A stretch of DNA of 64,000 bases from Certhia americana (GCA_018697195.1 CM031858.1:125132594-125196593); one strand, 5' to 3'. Positions 1 through 15,000 are shown, counted from the stretch's first letter. The notes: generated by a model not told the origin, from the sequence alone. Made by a program: numbers and translations.

Positions 1-372
1 AACCCCCTTCTTTTTCCTAAAGAAACCAAAGCAAAGAGAAAAACCAGTTGCAATTACACACCTTATTTCCAAGAGTGTTCATTCTGTATTGTTATTTGTT
101 CTCTAGCCAAAACATGGAAATGTCTTTCCAAGCAGCTGTTGTCTTACAGTTTAGCACCTGGCCTATTCAGCCATATCTTTTAACAGAATCTTTTAATTTA
201 GTCTTTTGGTTAACTCTTATGTAAGAAGAAACTCTTCCTTGATAAGGAGCATGTTTCTGTGTAGTTAGCCATCTGCAACTGCTTGTAAACTCTTTGATGG
301 TGAAAGTGAGGACAACTGATCAGACACCTCTCAGGACTATAAAACAGGCTGAAAGCTGTTTGGTGCCTATTC
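1..372. other. gene-free flank
   Basis: AT-rich sequence left of the LTR-like element. No coding frame, splice-site pattern or recognisable repeat was seen. Confidence 0.5.
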
Positions 373-377
373 ATATC

Positions 378-1808
378 TGTCGCGGGTTTTGTTCATTTCC
401 TGGCCAACGCACCAATTTGTGTCATGGTTTCAGTTTGAAACCGGGTGGAAATACCAATTTTATATATCAGTTTTGGTTTGCCAATTCAAAATTTCCCAAT
501 CAAGAGCAAAACAGGCTTAACTTAAAAGGAATAAAAGTTTATTAACTAACGCTAAGAGGAAAAGAAACAAACAAAAAAATCAGAATGAAACCTTCAAAAC
601 ACTTCTCCTCCCCCCACCAACTATTCATTTTCTTACTCCAATATAGAAAGACAAAACTTGGCATTCTCAGTCAGTTATCACTCTTAAAATGATCATTTCT
701 CAATTTATCAAGGAGAAAGGAGTCTCTCTTGGGTACCACAGAGATTTTCCACAAGATACCAGTTCTCTTGCTTCCACACTCTACAACTGGCCTGCCTGGG
801 GAAATGTTGCCATTGTGAAGTCCCTCCCATAAAACAGCTTGCCACAGCAGCTCATGGGCCATATCAGTTTATTAGGGTACAGTTTAAGGATGCCTCTTCT
901 AGTATAAAACAAAAGTGCTCTTCATCTCAAGGAACAGAGGTCATCTTCTCTCAATGGACAGGGCATCATCTCTCACTTCCTTGGTCTTCCTCTGCTCAAT
1001 TTTCTCCAGCAGCTCACAACTATGACTAGACTTTGCATTCCCCTAAAAAACACTGCATAGGTTACAGGGTATTTAGTCCATTCTCTATGGTCTCACAAGA
1101 GAAGTCCAACCTAACCAGGCCACTCCTTTAATCTTCCTTTCCATTTAAGATTCTCTTCTCACTTCCTCTGACATTAAGTCTCATGCTGTGTCTTTCTACA
1201 TTTCATCCGGTCTCTTCTTTTTCTCTGGGTAAGAGCCACGCTTTGGAAGTTTTATCTGGTTAGAAAAAGGGTTAACAGCAGAGCAGCAGCCAGGTATGGA
1301 CAGTCATGTGATGCATTGCAGTTGATATCAAGGCCTGCTGCTGCCTTCAATTCCAGCTGTGCTGAGAGAGGGAGGCTAGGATTTTTTTTTCCAGCCTGGT
1401 CAGGCTTCAGATGTCTCACACCAGGGCTGATCACCTCCCTTTTTCTCTGCTCAGCAAACGCCGGGCCTGGCTCAGCCCCTGTTTTGCTGTGTGGGCCGTC
1501 CTGGATTAGCAGATTTCAGCAGCCAGGACTGGGCTGAGCCTTCCTTCCCCACTCCCCTCTGCCTCTCCTTCCCCTTTGCCTGCCAGGCATACCAGGGGAG
1601 CGAAGGGGGGATCCTTGGCCCGGTCTGGTCTGGCCATGGGTAACAACCGGATCGGAGCTCTTCAACTCACCCCACCAGAAACCAGAAGAGACCTATATTC
1701 AGATTCTCACCTTAAAATGTGTTTTCACTGGAGGCATATCCGCCCTTTGCATTGGTTTAATCCGGTGTCAATATTACAAAATTGTCCAATCGGAGCTAAA
1801 CAGCGACA
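378..1808 (+). mobile_element. probable solo LTR of an avian endogenous retrovirus
   Basis: The element starts with TGTCGC and ends with GCGACA, giving 6-bp inverted ends of the TG...CA type. It is flanked by ATATC (373-377) and ACATC (1809-1813), a possible 5-bp target duplication with one mismatch. Inside, the base composition differs from the surroundings, with several CG dinucleotides and a GC-richer second half around 1440-1640. An AATAAA-type hexamer occurs near 530. No gag, pol or env reading frame is present, so if this is retroviral it is a solo LTR. About 1.4 kb is long for an LTR, and the orientation rests only on the TGTCGCGG start resembling avian ERV LTR ends. A non-autonomous DNA element with short inverted ends is the alternative. 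Confidence 0.45.
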
Positions 1809-1813
1809 ACATC

Positions 1814-4800
1814 AATGGCTGGTTTAAATGGATGTGATTGTAAACTGAGCTGTGTGGCTTTTGCAATGTTTCCAAAGCATCCCTTGCTATAATACTGGGT
1901 ATCAAGGCAGAAAATAAAAATGGCGTTCGTATTATTGCAGGGGAATGGATGCTATCATAGGCAGTAACTTAAAAAGTTAAATACTTACTTTGTAATAGTT
2001 TTGAGGAAAAGTTTGTCGGTTCTCAGCAAGTAAAAACAGATTATTGAAATGTATTTAAAATTAATTCCAAATTTACGATAAAATTCTGGAAAGGTAATTG
2101 TTTTGGGACTTTATACTGCTTTGTATTGTTGGAGCATTTAGATGCTCTTTAAGGATATGTTCCCTAGGACATTGTGTAGGTAATTTTGCTTTTTGCTAAC
2201 TCAGTTTTTACAAGGACAGATAAAAACTTCGGAAAGTTTCAGAGAAATTGCTGAAGTTCTGGGAGCTGCTGGAGGCAGCTGGAGACCAGGGAGACAAGGC
2301 ACCTGTGGTTGCACTGGATGCCTGTTAGGCAGCTGAAATGAACCTCATTTCAGTCAACCCACACAGTGGAGCCTGGTATTCCATCTCACCATAAAGCAGG
2401 CCCTTATTCACTGGCCAGCTAAACAGCAGCACAGGCTCTACAAACTGTACCAGGTAGATACCTGCTGAACATGAAGGGATTCATACCTCCAGAGCACAGC
2501 TAGATACCCATTACACAATTATCTCAATATTATGTCAAGATATAATTTCCAAATGAAAAACTGCAATTATATAATTAGATGATATAAAGAATAAGTATTT
2601 TTTAACTTTTAAAAAACTTTTTATTTTTTCCTGAGTCAAATTAGTTTCAAAAGGATTGCTGATGGCAACTCAGATGCTAATTTGAGGTGACAAAATACTA
2701 GATTCTTACCTCCACTAATAGAAATGTTTTCTTTTTTTCAATCTTTTATTTCAGTAGTTTAATGTTAATCAAATATTTTGTTTCGCATCCCTTTCATTCA
2801 TATCCAAATGGGCTGGAGACATAGCTTTAGGCATTGGCATACTATCTAAGATAGCTTATTTCTAAAACAGCCTTGCTGATGAGTAGTTTGCACATGTATT
2901 ATACATGTACTTGGAAGGAATGTTAGAACTGATGCATGAACTGACAGCTTGGAGAATTGTGTGTCTTTCAGCAGGAAGGTCAATAAACCTCTCATGCACA
3001 CTATGTGCGTGTTCTTGTGGATAAAGTAACACTGGGTTTTTTTCAAGAATGGATTTTTTTTGGAAAGAGAGAAAAAGGATGTGTATGTAGCATGCTCACT
3101 GTGGATCAGAGAGAAATCTAAGCAAAGTGTATTTATTTCTTCCATAATCAGTTTTTCTTTGGTAATAGTAGACATTAGTGGAAAGAGACAAATTTATCTA
3201 AAAAGAAAATGCATATTCACTTGAAGTTTCACTTTACATGTGTGAACATAAGCAAGTCTGCATAGCTTTTACTGGAATTTAACTGGAGCACCAGTAACTC
3301 CTGCAGTTGTTTTCATGTTTCCATTCCGTACTTCTTTTTTCATGAGGGGATCAATTATTACTTCTCAAAAACATTCATCTTTCTATTTTCAAATGCCTTG
3401 AATTTGGACTTTCAAAGAAGCAAAGAAAAAATTACTGTAAGTATTGCTTTTGTGTTGGCTGAGGTTTTGTGGGAAGAATGAGAAAATAACTTCCCAATGT
3501 TCACACATTTTTTTAGCAAATCTGGACCAGAAAACCAAAAAAAAAAAAACAAAACATGGAGTGAGTCAAACATAAGCTCCATTGAAGTGGAATAGCTTAT
3601 ACTATGCCAGTGAAAACTGGACTTGATTTCAGTAGTTATAACTTTCTGAAAATCTGCTCTTTGGCAAGTCCATGGGGCTTTGGCAACATGGCACTGAGTG
3701 CACAGTGAGATGAGGAGCTGGCAGGGCAGGTGACTGTCCCTCAACACATGGGTCACCAGGTCATTGGTGATACTGTTCATTGGTGATAGGGGCATTTAGT
3801 ATCAGGATGTGATGCCAAAATTTTCCTTTTCCTATAGGTGTTTTTAGATTGACTAATTGAACTCTGGCAATTACAAAAGCCCCACAAATGTGGGCCAAAG
3901 GCCAAATCCCTCACCAGAATAAGGAACTGATGCCTGCTGAGGCCAGAATAGCACTCTCAATCTGACTAGGATTTGCTCTCTTATTTTTAACTTTCCCATC
4001 AGTAAGCTGCCTTCTATCCTCTGGCAGATCAATTGTCCCACCTTTTTGCCCATTGGGATGGTGTTAATCTTACCATTTTCTGGGTGGACTCACCATATAA
4101 CATCTGAACAGCTCTCTGACCTGCAGCTCTAGAGAATATCCTTTGTAAGCATTGTAGATACTGTAATTGTGGAAGGAGAGCTATGTGCAACTGGAGCAAT
4201 AGTAAGCTTGAAATAATAATATGGTTTTCTACAGTCTGTCCTAGATTGATTCTATGTAACAAGAGTTTGCACAGTAGCTTGTACTGAGGCACTCTGGTGG
4301 CTACAATTCTGGCAACCTCATTCTTTAAAAGGCGTCCTGTTAATTTCAGTGATCCCTGTGGGGGGGAATTGAGATGGCAATCTCTGTCTTGGCTTGAAGT
4401 GTCCACTGGGGTTTTTTCTTCAGACCCACTCTGTGCCTTCTATCTTTGTGCCTTCAAAATTAATGTCTAGGGCAAATCCCACTGCTTTCATCTACTGCTA
4501 CTTTGGTGAAGCTGAACAGGAAGTGTTTTGAACTGTGAAAAATCCATAATTTAAATGGGAATATATATATGACACACTGAAATGACACCTAGAAGAAATA
4601 CAGTCCTACAAGAGTGATATTACAGCAAATTGTCTAGAGCCAAACACAGACTGAAGGCCTCAGAAGGAAGGGACCCAAAGAGCTGTCTCACAAAATCTCT
4701 GAATACAGCAACTAGGAATCCAGCAGGTACAAAGAGTGGAAGATATTTGACATCAGAACAGGATGCAACCTTGAAGTTAAAAACAGAGTGATGCTTCACT

Positions 4801-7800
4801 TTGCATCTGGTACTTCAGCTCTTTGACAGGAAGGTGTTACATTGAATTTGATTTCATCTTCCTAGTGAAATACTGGAATTTTTAATGTTTTAAAGTGTTG
4901 TTTTAAAAAAACCCCAAACCCTCAAGGTCTCTCTGAGTTCTCTGACTCATATTCTCCATAAGCAGCAAAAACAAGCAGGGAGATATAGAAGAGGTAACAG
5001 AAGAGATCAGGGGGCCCAAAGGAAGAAGTAATGCAAATCTCAAGGCATTTTGATAACATTGAAAAATTTGTCACATTTTTTTTTTCCTACTGAGTCTATT
5101 TCTTTCTTGATCTTGATCTGTTTGTTACTTGATCTTTTGAGAACATGGTAACTAAAGACTTCACTTTGCATTGTGACCATATTTATGATGACAAAATTAT
5201 GATGAAGTTACTGCTTTCAAAGCCTCTTTAAAATTTGCTTTGTATAAACGGAGACTTCTAGGCCTATGAAATGAGACTATAACCACATTTAAAAACAGGT
5301 CAGCAGACAATGTACTTGGCTGTGTGTGTGTGTTTGTGATTTTCCAGGGATATAAGTTAGCTCTATTAAAAACAGTCTTCATTTTGGAAGTGTGATTCAG
5401 ATATGCTTGCGGTTACGCTTTCACTTCTCAAAGAAGTGAGAAAATGAGGCTTAAAGTGGATTTATCATTGCAAAATAGCCAGCATTTCACAATCTGAAAT
5501 AAAATTACCCAAGGCCCTCACAGTGCATGCTCTACATTGCATGCATATCCCAGGTGAAAGGCAGGTGGTTGAAGCGATTTGAAAGCACAGTGTGATTGCA
5601 TCAGCCAGGTGAGAGGCTGCTGGAGAAGAGCCTCAGCCCTGAGTCAGCAGAGCGTGGTGTGATACCGGCTGTGCTGGAAGTGCTGCAGAACCTCCCTGCC
5701 TCAGCAGGAGCCTTGGGAAAGTTTTTGGCTGAGAAAGCTCCTCTGACACCTACTCCCTCTGCTGCTGTTTTCACATTTTCACAAAGGATACAACTGTCTC
5801 CATTTTGGAGGAACATTCCCTAGGATGCCCTGAGAATAGGGCATGAGGTTTTGCCTGGCATTTACAGGGATCAGATGATATGAACATGGGGAGACAGGGA
5901 AAATTGAGATGGGTATGTCCTTGTTCCAAACGTGTGCATTAATGCACCTAATGTGACAAATGAATGTCCTGGAAAGACTAAAGGCCTTAGAAATTAAAGT
6001 GTTGGAGACTGTAGAAATGCTGTACTCATCAAGGAGGATTGTGGCATGACACAGCTTTTGTATTTTGCACAGCAGTTTCCTCCGAATTGCTTAGCACATC
6101 TGCTTGGTGGATTATAGGATAAATAGGCAAGGGAGAAATAGCCTTAATTTTCACTCATGAAACCACAAGGGATTGAAACCAACTATTCTTACAGTAGTGT
6201 GAACAAAGCTGTAATCCTCTTTTCTGCGCCCTTTACTGCCCTGAATGGGAGTATCCATGTCAGCATGGTTGATCCTTTCACAGCAGTGAAAGGGTATCCT
6301 GCACCAGAGAGAAGAATTCTCCATCTAGCAAGTCTGGTACAGTATATGCTGATGGAAAGAAGACAGCTGCTGTGTGCTCAATGCTCCAAGGGGAATGTAA
6401 TCTAAGAAAGAAGAATGTGCATCTGGGGATCTCAGCACTTCAAAAGGCATAATAGTCAAGAACTCTGAATGGTACCCTCTTAGAAAAAACATAATACCTC
6501 CTCACTGACTCATCATTCTTTTCATTCTCTCCTTCTGTCTCACAGGACAGGGATATGCTTAGTTAGTATGACTTACATAAACAAATGTGTGTGAGAATTC
6601 AATCCTCTTAGAAATTTCATTTCTTCAGAACCCCAAGCAGCTGTTCAGACTAATAACGAGTTATTGAACACTTTTTTCTTTTGTTCACCCTTTTACTGAT
6701 TTTACTAGATGTGCTCAAATAGCTTAGACCTCTGACTATGTGAGGTAGCAAAAGAGGTGATGACAGGGCTGGATTGTGCATAGAGAAGTCCAGTCACAAT
6801 GGCACCAATGTACAGAATGCAGTCTTCAACAGAAGCATGAAAGATGCTTTGTGAACCAATAGAATAGCTGAGAAGGAACTGGATGGGTACAAAAATGACC
6901 CTAGCTATATATTCCTAGCTGCCTACATGGGGAGATGTCATCACACAGCATTACAATCCTAGATAATTCCTTAAAACCACAAAGACTACAACTGCTCATT
7001 TTATGCATATTTCTCCCACATCAGTGGAAAATTTATATTGTGGCGAGCAAATACCACTGAAACAGAAAATGCTAATACAAATATATATATATATATATAT
7101 ATATTTTAAGCTGCTTGAATGGTTAGAACATGCTTTAAGTGATGGTTACACTCATCCTATTTTTATATGCTTAAATTCCTTTGTCTCTTCTCAGAGACCT
7201 GCAAATTTTCTGTTATTGGTTTGCATATGTTAGTGGAATAATTTGTACCATTTCTGGACTAAGTGCTGGAATTGTTTCTTATTACTCCTAATGGATAACA
7301 CTGCTTTTAATTAAAAATAAATGCAATGAAAAGCACAATAATAAAATAGATTATAGAATAAGTCCCTAGCACCTGATCTTAGTACAGTCAGCTGCACAAA
7401 CACACAGTCATTCACCTCATCTCCTCCTCTTGTTGCAGTGTCCTGAAGAGTTGAATTTATGCAATGTAACTCTTAAAATGTGAACATTTCTTGGTTTGTC
7501 TGACTTTTTCACCACCTCTGGGAAACACTAGGAAAAGATCTAGAAGAAAGCTGCCATTTCCTGAGCAATGAATTTTGCCAATTCCCAGAATTCACCCTAC
7601 AGTGGGGAGAACTGTGGGTCCTCATAGTGGAAGGCTGCTGGCCAAAGCTGACTGGTTTGGATAGACCAGTTGGTTTGGCACTATGGAGCAGTCCCCTTCT
7701 GTCATTGTGGGAGCTTTGGGAAAAAGAGCAGGAAGAGCTGGTCCAGATTAACCAGCTTGTCAAGCCAGATGTAGTCGATTGGTCTGAAGTTTGACAACTC

Positions 7801-8321
7801 TGCACTAAGTAAATTAGTATTATACCCATTTTAGGACCTAAATGCTCTTAGAAACAATATAGATGGAGATGTTTCATGATACTCTAGGGCTTAATTGATG
7901 CATGTTTTTCACTTTATGGTAAAATTTTAGTATCAACAAATTTATACCAGTCCTTATCCTTGCCTTTGTGATTGCTACCACAATGAATCTCACTAAAACT
8001 GTCCTTCTTTTTTACAACTTTTGGTCTGACGGGAAAAATTCAAGCCATGCTACATAGTTGGAATTTCTGATGTCTTTCTGCAAGTTATCTACATAATTCT
8101 GTAGCAATTCCTTGCTATTGTTTTGAGTAGTTCTTCTTTTGTTCTTTAGTGACATATTAGATTTTTGTCACTGTCACTTTTATTGGTGGGGAAGTGGTAT
8201 AGGAAATATTAGTTAAAGTCACATTCCCAGGAAGCTGGTTACAATGCTATAAATGGAGGGTAAGTTTTTATAGAGTTCTTAATTCACTTCAATTACAGCA
8301 GAACTTAATGGGCTTGGTGTT
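1814..8321. other. gene-free stretch
   Basis: About 6.5 kb of AT-rich sequence without an exon pattern I can support. It contains an (AT)12 run at 7081-7104, a short TG-rich run near 5322, and an unassigned open stretch on the minus strand at 3871-4406 that I could not relate to any family. Confidence 0.45.
7081..7104. repeat. (AT)12 microsatellite
   Basis: Twelve consecutive AT dinucleotides are followed by a short T-rich run. A simple repeat, likely length-polymorphic. Confidence 0.9.
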
Positions 8322-9045
8322 GAATCACAGAACCAGAGAATCACAGAATATCCCGAGCTGGAAAGGTCTCATAAGGATCATCAAGCCCAGCTCCTGGCCC
8401 TGCACAGGACAATCCTCAAGGGTTACACCCAGTGCCTGACAGCACTGTCCAAACACTTGAACTCTGACAGGTTGGTGCTGTGACCACTTCCCTGAGGCAC
8501 CTGTGCCAGGGCATAGCCACCCTCTGGGTGAAAAACCTTTTTCTAATACCCAACCTAAACACCCCCTGACAAAACTTCAGGCCATTCCCTTGGGTACTGT
8601 CACTGGTCACCACAGAGAAGGGATCAGTGTCCTTCCTTTTCCCCTCACAAGGAAATTGTAGATGGCAAGTGAGGTCTCTCCTCATAACTTTACCAGGCAC
8701 CAAAGTGTAACTGAGAGGCCTGTAGGTTTCAGGGTCCTCCTTTTTGCCCTTCTTTAAAATCTGCCTACTGTAACCTTTCAATCAACTAAGAACTCCATGG
8801 ATTCCCAAGACAACACAAAAATCATTGAGGTTTTTTGATGACATCATCCAGCTCTTAAAGGATTCTTGGATGAATCCAATCAGGCCCCACAGATTTTTAG
8901 GAATCCGGCTGGAACATCAGATCTCACACGATTTCAGGGTCAGCTGGGAGTTGATCATTCTTGCAGTCATGGTCCTCCAGGTCAGGGCTCTGAGACCCCT
9001 TTGGTCTGTCATCCACACTGAAGACAGAGGAAAAGTTACAGCAGG
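8322..9045 (-). mobile_element. CR1 LINE copy, 5'-truncated
   Basis: Read on the plus strand it begins with the reverse complement of the CR1 3' terminus (ATCACAGAA repeats, then a 'gagctggaaaggtc' block and 'cagctcctggccctgcacagg'). It continues through the antisense of the CR1 3' region, including 'ccctcacaaggaaattgtag' and 'cagtcatggtcctccaggtc'. The element therefore lies on the minus strand with its 3' end at 8322. It has many mutations and no usable frame. The right boundary near 9045 is approximate. Confidence 0.8.
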
Positions 9046-12000
9046 AGTGATAGATAATATATGCTGTGCAAGTTAGAAAAGAAATTAGCTACTTTTTGGC
9101 TTGAGAAAATTAGGAATTTAATAAAACTGTTATTGCAAGCCCTGTAAAAAGTACACTTTGAGCAGAACTTGCCAAAGGTGCGTTTGACTCTTGTGATGAA
9201 ACTGATGGTCCTCCAGAAGATGCAACTCTGTCTAAGCCCCTTTACCTTAACCACCAATTGTAGCTGTAGGCTTGCAAGGTGGACAGACCTGATGCAAAAA
9301 AAGATACTGCCAACCCAGGTCACAGAATATAAAGAAAAGAAAAAAGTCTTGTCTTGGAAACATTTGGTGAACCATTTTGTTTTGCAGTTGGTTGATCAAC
9401 AGTGTTTCTGAGATTACTTAAGATTTCAAAACCTTAACAGTAGCTCTCCAGAGATGGTTTTAGGGACAGAACTGGAACATGGCATTATGCAGATGCCACC
9501 TTCTATTTTTAGAGAAGTTTCTTCTTCTCTCTTCAATATATTCAGAAGAATGTACTTGAATGCAGTTTTCCTGCAGATCAGGAAAAATCCACTAGCACAC
9601 TTGTCTGATGTATAGTGGAAGTAAAGTGTATGCTAAGCAAAATTTGAAAAATGGAACATAATACTAGTGAACTAGAGGGGAGAGGGAAAGAATCAGCACA
9701 TGAACTTGAGAGTGATTGCTCCCTAGATGTTTATGAAATCTCATTTTAAACCTGAAAGCTTAGGCTGAGAAACACTGAGAATAGTTTTGTTTGGGTGTAC
9801 TGATGTTTCCAGAGGTTTTGGTAATGGGTTTCACAGGTTTCATTTAATTGCTCTCTGTCTGGGAAAACAGCCATGAATTTATGACTGATTGGAAATCCAG
9901 ATGTAAAGTTGAGCCATTTTTTGCAGCTGGACTCCAGTGGACGTAGTGAACAGTTAAGGGAAAGTACAAAGTGTTCCTGAGGGAACATTTGGGGAGGGAG
10001 GAGCGTGGACTGTCTCCCTTTTGGCAAGAAAGACTACCACTAGCAGTTTTAAAAGATTACTTACAAGGGAATGTAGAATTGTTTCTGAAGGAGATGTGCC
10101 ATGTTCCTTTTTATAAAAAAAAGCAAAAAAGTTGTGTTTGTCTCAGGAAAGGAAATCAATAAATGCACATTTTTTACAATGTTATTAGTTGCCTTGCTTG
10201 ATTTCAAAGAGCTATAACCCCTCCTGCATGAAGAACTACTTTCACAACTTCATCTGAACAGAGCACTGAGCATGGAACTGAAGCAAAGAAGAGCAAAGGT
10301 GGCAGCCAGCTTCCTCTGTCTGTTGTCAATTGCTGTTGTCAATTTGTATATTTTACTTCTAGAGATTCTTCATTGACTAATTTCTTTGACCTCAACAGAA
10401 AACTGGGCCTCACCACATGTTGGTCTTTTAATCAATTGGCAGAGACACTCCCTAGGAGCTCTATGTCTGTTCATATAGACTAGTTGAAAGATTATGGGCC
10501 TGCTGTAATCTTATAGGAGAAACAGTCTAAAACATTCTTTACCATGACCACAAACCTAATTTGTCACTCTGGTTGTGCTGGGAGCAATGCTGAGCTGTGA
10601 CTCTGGCTGTGTGGTTAATGAGTCTCAGGCAGGCTGGGGCAGTGCCCCACCACTCCTGATGGGAAAGCAGAAGGCAATCATCTCTCTCAGCACTTCCGTT
10701 GCTTCTTGGATTACATGAAGCTGCTCCAGGTATGCACTGTTTGTAGCCACACTTGTGCAATAATTTGGAGCCATTGAGCCATCAGCTGTAAAACAAAAAA
10801 TGAAGTTCTGTGGAGATACAGTTATGATCGGTATGGTCTTCCTATCAAGTTATCATACAAGTAAATAGCCTCAGTTTGGGGTAGAAATATTAAAGGAGTT
10901 AATTTGTTTAAATTTTACCTGTCACATGAAGCCTGTAATCAGAGCACCTACCATCTCCTTGGGTATTCCCTGAGGAGTACAGAGATTGTTGCCCAAACAC
11001 TGACCAGGCAATACTTTCTCTCTTATAAGACAACAAACATGATATAACTCAGAAGTTGATTTATGTAAAATAGTTCCAGCTATGTTATGTTCCTCCTGCT
11101 TTTGCCTTGACCCATTAGCTTGCAAATCCTCAGAGCCTTGCACCAAAGAGAAATTTCTTCACTGAGTACCTCATCATGAGCCAAAGGGTGGATGGGTGCA
11201 CCTCTGAAAGGCTGACATCAAGGAGGAGGCCCCTACTTTAACACAATAATAACTATGAAATTTTGCTGCTTTGCAAAATGCTGTTACAGTATGGCAAGGT
11301 TTTATTGCAGGAAAAGGGATGGAATTAGAAATAGTTGCTGTATTTTGTTAACAAAACGAGGTCTTAATTTCTGAGTTTAGCATTGCTATAGTTGGTAAGA
11401 AATCTGAAAATAGATTTCAATAGTAATAGAATTTAATTTATAATTACATATTATTACTGTAACAGCAGAAAAAATATTATGAGTTGAGATCCACTACCAA
11501 CAAGAGTTGTCATAGGCACTAACCTTTGTAATTGATTTTAGTCATCTATGACTTGATTATGAAAATGCTAGACTTTTGCAACACACTTGGAAGCAGTAGG
11601 CTGGACATGTGAATCGTGCTATAAGTTGATGATTGTATTTTGTCCTATCTCTTGTGACCCTTGGCTTTTTAAAAGCAAATATCAGATGACCTTTTGTGTT
11701 TTGTTTCATCAGCAAAGAAGACTGGATGTTTTAACAGGTCTTTAATAAGCAGCTTGAAGCAGCAACTGTGATGCAGGTGGGTGGAACAAAATTATATTCA
11801 AGGTGGAAATGTATTTCATTTAACTACAGACACAGAAGAGTCCAACACAGCCATGGAGGATTCCTCTGTGGGCAATGGACAAGGATCCCAGCAACCCTAA
11901 GCAAGCATTTGCAAATGAGGTCAGTCGTCCCCTAATGATTTTTGGTTTTCTCTGTCTGGTACAGTGAGTACACAAATGGCTAGGTTTTACCTAGACAATT

Positions 12001-15000
12001 TCCACCAAGACTAACAAAGTTAGGGAGAAATAATTCCAGCGGGAAAAGAGCAAAGGTAAACTGAGATCTAACAGGATGTGACCTCTGTATGGGGCACTGA
12101 GCAGTGGTACTTAAATGGCCTGTGAAAATACCTCACTGATGAAAAGTAGTCTAAATCCAGCCTGAGAATCAAATCATAGTGGAACCAAGCAGAAGCCAAG
12201 AACTTGAAGCAGAAAGCTCAGTCTTGGACAACGCTTTGACAGGAGACACAAAAGAGGTAACCCAAAAGAGGGTAAATAAATCATGCTGCTCCTAAGTAAC
12301 CATGCTTTGATGACCCTCAAATGAAACTGATAAAAGGGTATGGGACCTATACTTTTTTCAACATATATATTTTGGATTTTATTTTTGGTTTTGTTTTATG
12401 TGTTGCTTATTTTGGAAGTTTTTTTATGTTTCATTTTTTGTTGTGATTGTACATCACTCTTTGCCTGTCTGATAAAGGATGGCCTGACTTTCCTTTTTTT
12501 TTCCTGTTCGTTTGTTTGTTTGTTTGAAAGAGATCTCATGTTTCATATATTCACATTGGCATTCAGGAACCAAAAAGGGATCAGTTCCTGATCTATTATT
12601 CAGGCATGTCCATGCAGTCCTGGACCCTATGCCAGGACAGCTACCACTATTCTTACCATTCTCTTGCTGCAAGATAGGAGTATTTAATCCTTGGTATGTT
12701 CTCATTTTGAGGAGCATTGTGTCTTTCCACCTATCACACCACCACACCCACCAGGCTTTCACTAAAGTCTTCTCAAGGTGATTATCAGTGCAGCACAATA
12801 CTCCTGAGCAGTGGAATGGCCTAATGGAGAATAAGGGGAAATCATTAAGATTAGGTCACATTTCCAAGCCATCAGAATCATGCAGATCTGGAAAGCAAAT
12901 GTTGAACTCAGGAAAACCTTCATGCCGCCCATTGTTAAGTGAAAGCCTGGGAGAAAAATGAACAAATACATTACATGTTTTTCTAAATATTGCTAAACTG
13001 CTCAGAATAAATGTTCTAAAAATGCTCCCATGAAAGAATAGTGAATATAATAGACACATTTTTGTTGGGACATATTCATTAGCTTGAGGAACTATCCATT
13101 TCCTGATGACTTCCTCTCTTATTAGTACACATTAGATTTTTCTAAGCATGTCTGCCTTGTTGCCATCTAATCTGTTCATTGAGGAGAGGTGATTTAAATT
13201 TCACATTTTTAGGGCATGGGAGAAGGCTTACACCAATGTTTCACTGAGAAGGAAATATCCCAGTTTGCTGGTAGAAGTGTCAGCTGAACAGAATAATTTT
13301 GGGACCTTGCTGAAGGCTTTGCTGCTGTTGGACACAAACAAGATGGATGAAACTTTGTTCAGAGGGAAATGACATAATACACCATGGTGGCCAGAATGTA
13401 TCATTCTTTGTCTTCATAATAAATTAAAACATGGAGTGATTAATTTCCTAGGTAACAACAGACATTGTTTTTTAGGTTTGCTCTTGATCTTGTACAATAC
13501 CTTAAAAGAAATAATTTATCCTCTATATTTAACATCCAGAATTTTCTCCTTGCACAGAAATTCAAAGAAGAATTCAGTAAGAACTGAGGACCCTGGCATT
13601 TTCACCAGTAAAGGATTTTTTCAGGTGCTTTTGTTCTCAGCTAGAAGAATCTGGCCCCATCCTTCCTGCTGTGCAGGACACATCAAGCTGGATCTTCTGC
13701 AACTTTCCTGCTGACCTTCCCTTCGCTCTTACTTTTCAAAGGTGACACCTGTGAATCAGCGCTTCGGGCATGTCACAGTCAGCTCTCCCATCATTACCAA
13801 GATAATAAAATCCCACAGGCAACTTTCCTTTGAGCTCATCTCAGCAACTCACTAGTTCTTCCACTCCCTGCCTCACGTCCTGGTTTGCTTCTTAATCTCC
13901 ACCCATGAGATTTCTCCTTCTTTTATGCCTTTTTGGAGAATATGACTATTGGTTCTACTGCTTTCTTGTAACCCATGTATATATATTTCACAAGATGCCA
14001 ATTTTTTTCTCTAGTGAACAAGAATTCAATATAGTCCAACATCCGGTCTGCAGAAATACTCTTACAATAATATTGTACCTACCTCCAGGAGTCATTCAAT
14101 GACCAAATGCAACTGTCTTGTACTGCTTCTGTGAGTAGATAATGAATGAGTGTTGCCAATGAGTAGCTCAAAAAATTTTATTAACAAATTAGTTCGAAAG
14201 GCGGTATTGTGAAAAGAAAGTTTTCTTTGTGAGAATTGAATTATTTTTTAAATCTATCCAGTATATCTGAGCCATTTCCAACAATTAACTTCTCAAGTTC
14301 CACATTTCAGGATGAGGTTATAGCTCTAAAATGTTTGTGCCAAATCATTTCTCATGACAAATATTTTCTCTTCTAGCTATAAAATTCATCTTGTTATTCT
14401 CACTGAGATGGGAACTTAGAAGTGTGAACAACTTCTTCTCAGATATTTTTAAGAACATAATATGGGAGATTTCACAGGAAGAGATGGCCTAAGTGCTCAT
14501 AACTGCTCCTACTTGTCTAAAATATTCCTATTTATCTACAATATCACTGTAAGCCAAGACTGAAAGTGGTTTCATTCTGCCTCAAAGAAACAGAGCAGGC
14601 CATTACCAGAATAACTGGTGACACTGCCACTCTGGCTTGAGATTATCTAGTGCATAAAGTGTGTTTCATCAGGCACTTGCTCAGTTCTTTCCTCTAGGCT
14701 GCTGAGTGCTGTGAAGACACTCCAAAAAACTCCAGAGGTGTCTGTAATGGAAATTCTTGTGCATAAATTGACCCTTCCCCACATTCCAGTTTTCCTGCTT
14801 TGATATCCTTTTCTCCTTACCTGCAGGTATGCTGCACCACTGCTGTCAAATTCAAGTATACTAATCTCACTGTGCATCAGTGTTACTCAGAACTTCCTCC
14901 TGCCTGAGAAAACTTCCCAGCCACATCCAGAGTATTGTGCTGTAACTTTGAAGTTACACTAACCTGGACAAGGCTGCCAGTAGGGAAATCTCACTCTGTA

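Noticed and set aside
3871..4406. Two overlapping minus-strand frames of 125 and 60 codons that could be one frameshifted relic
   Set aside because: No family recognised and no LTR or CR1 context; kept only as a note in the gene-free stretch.
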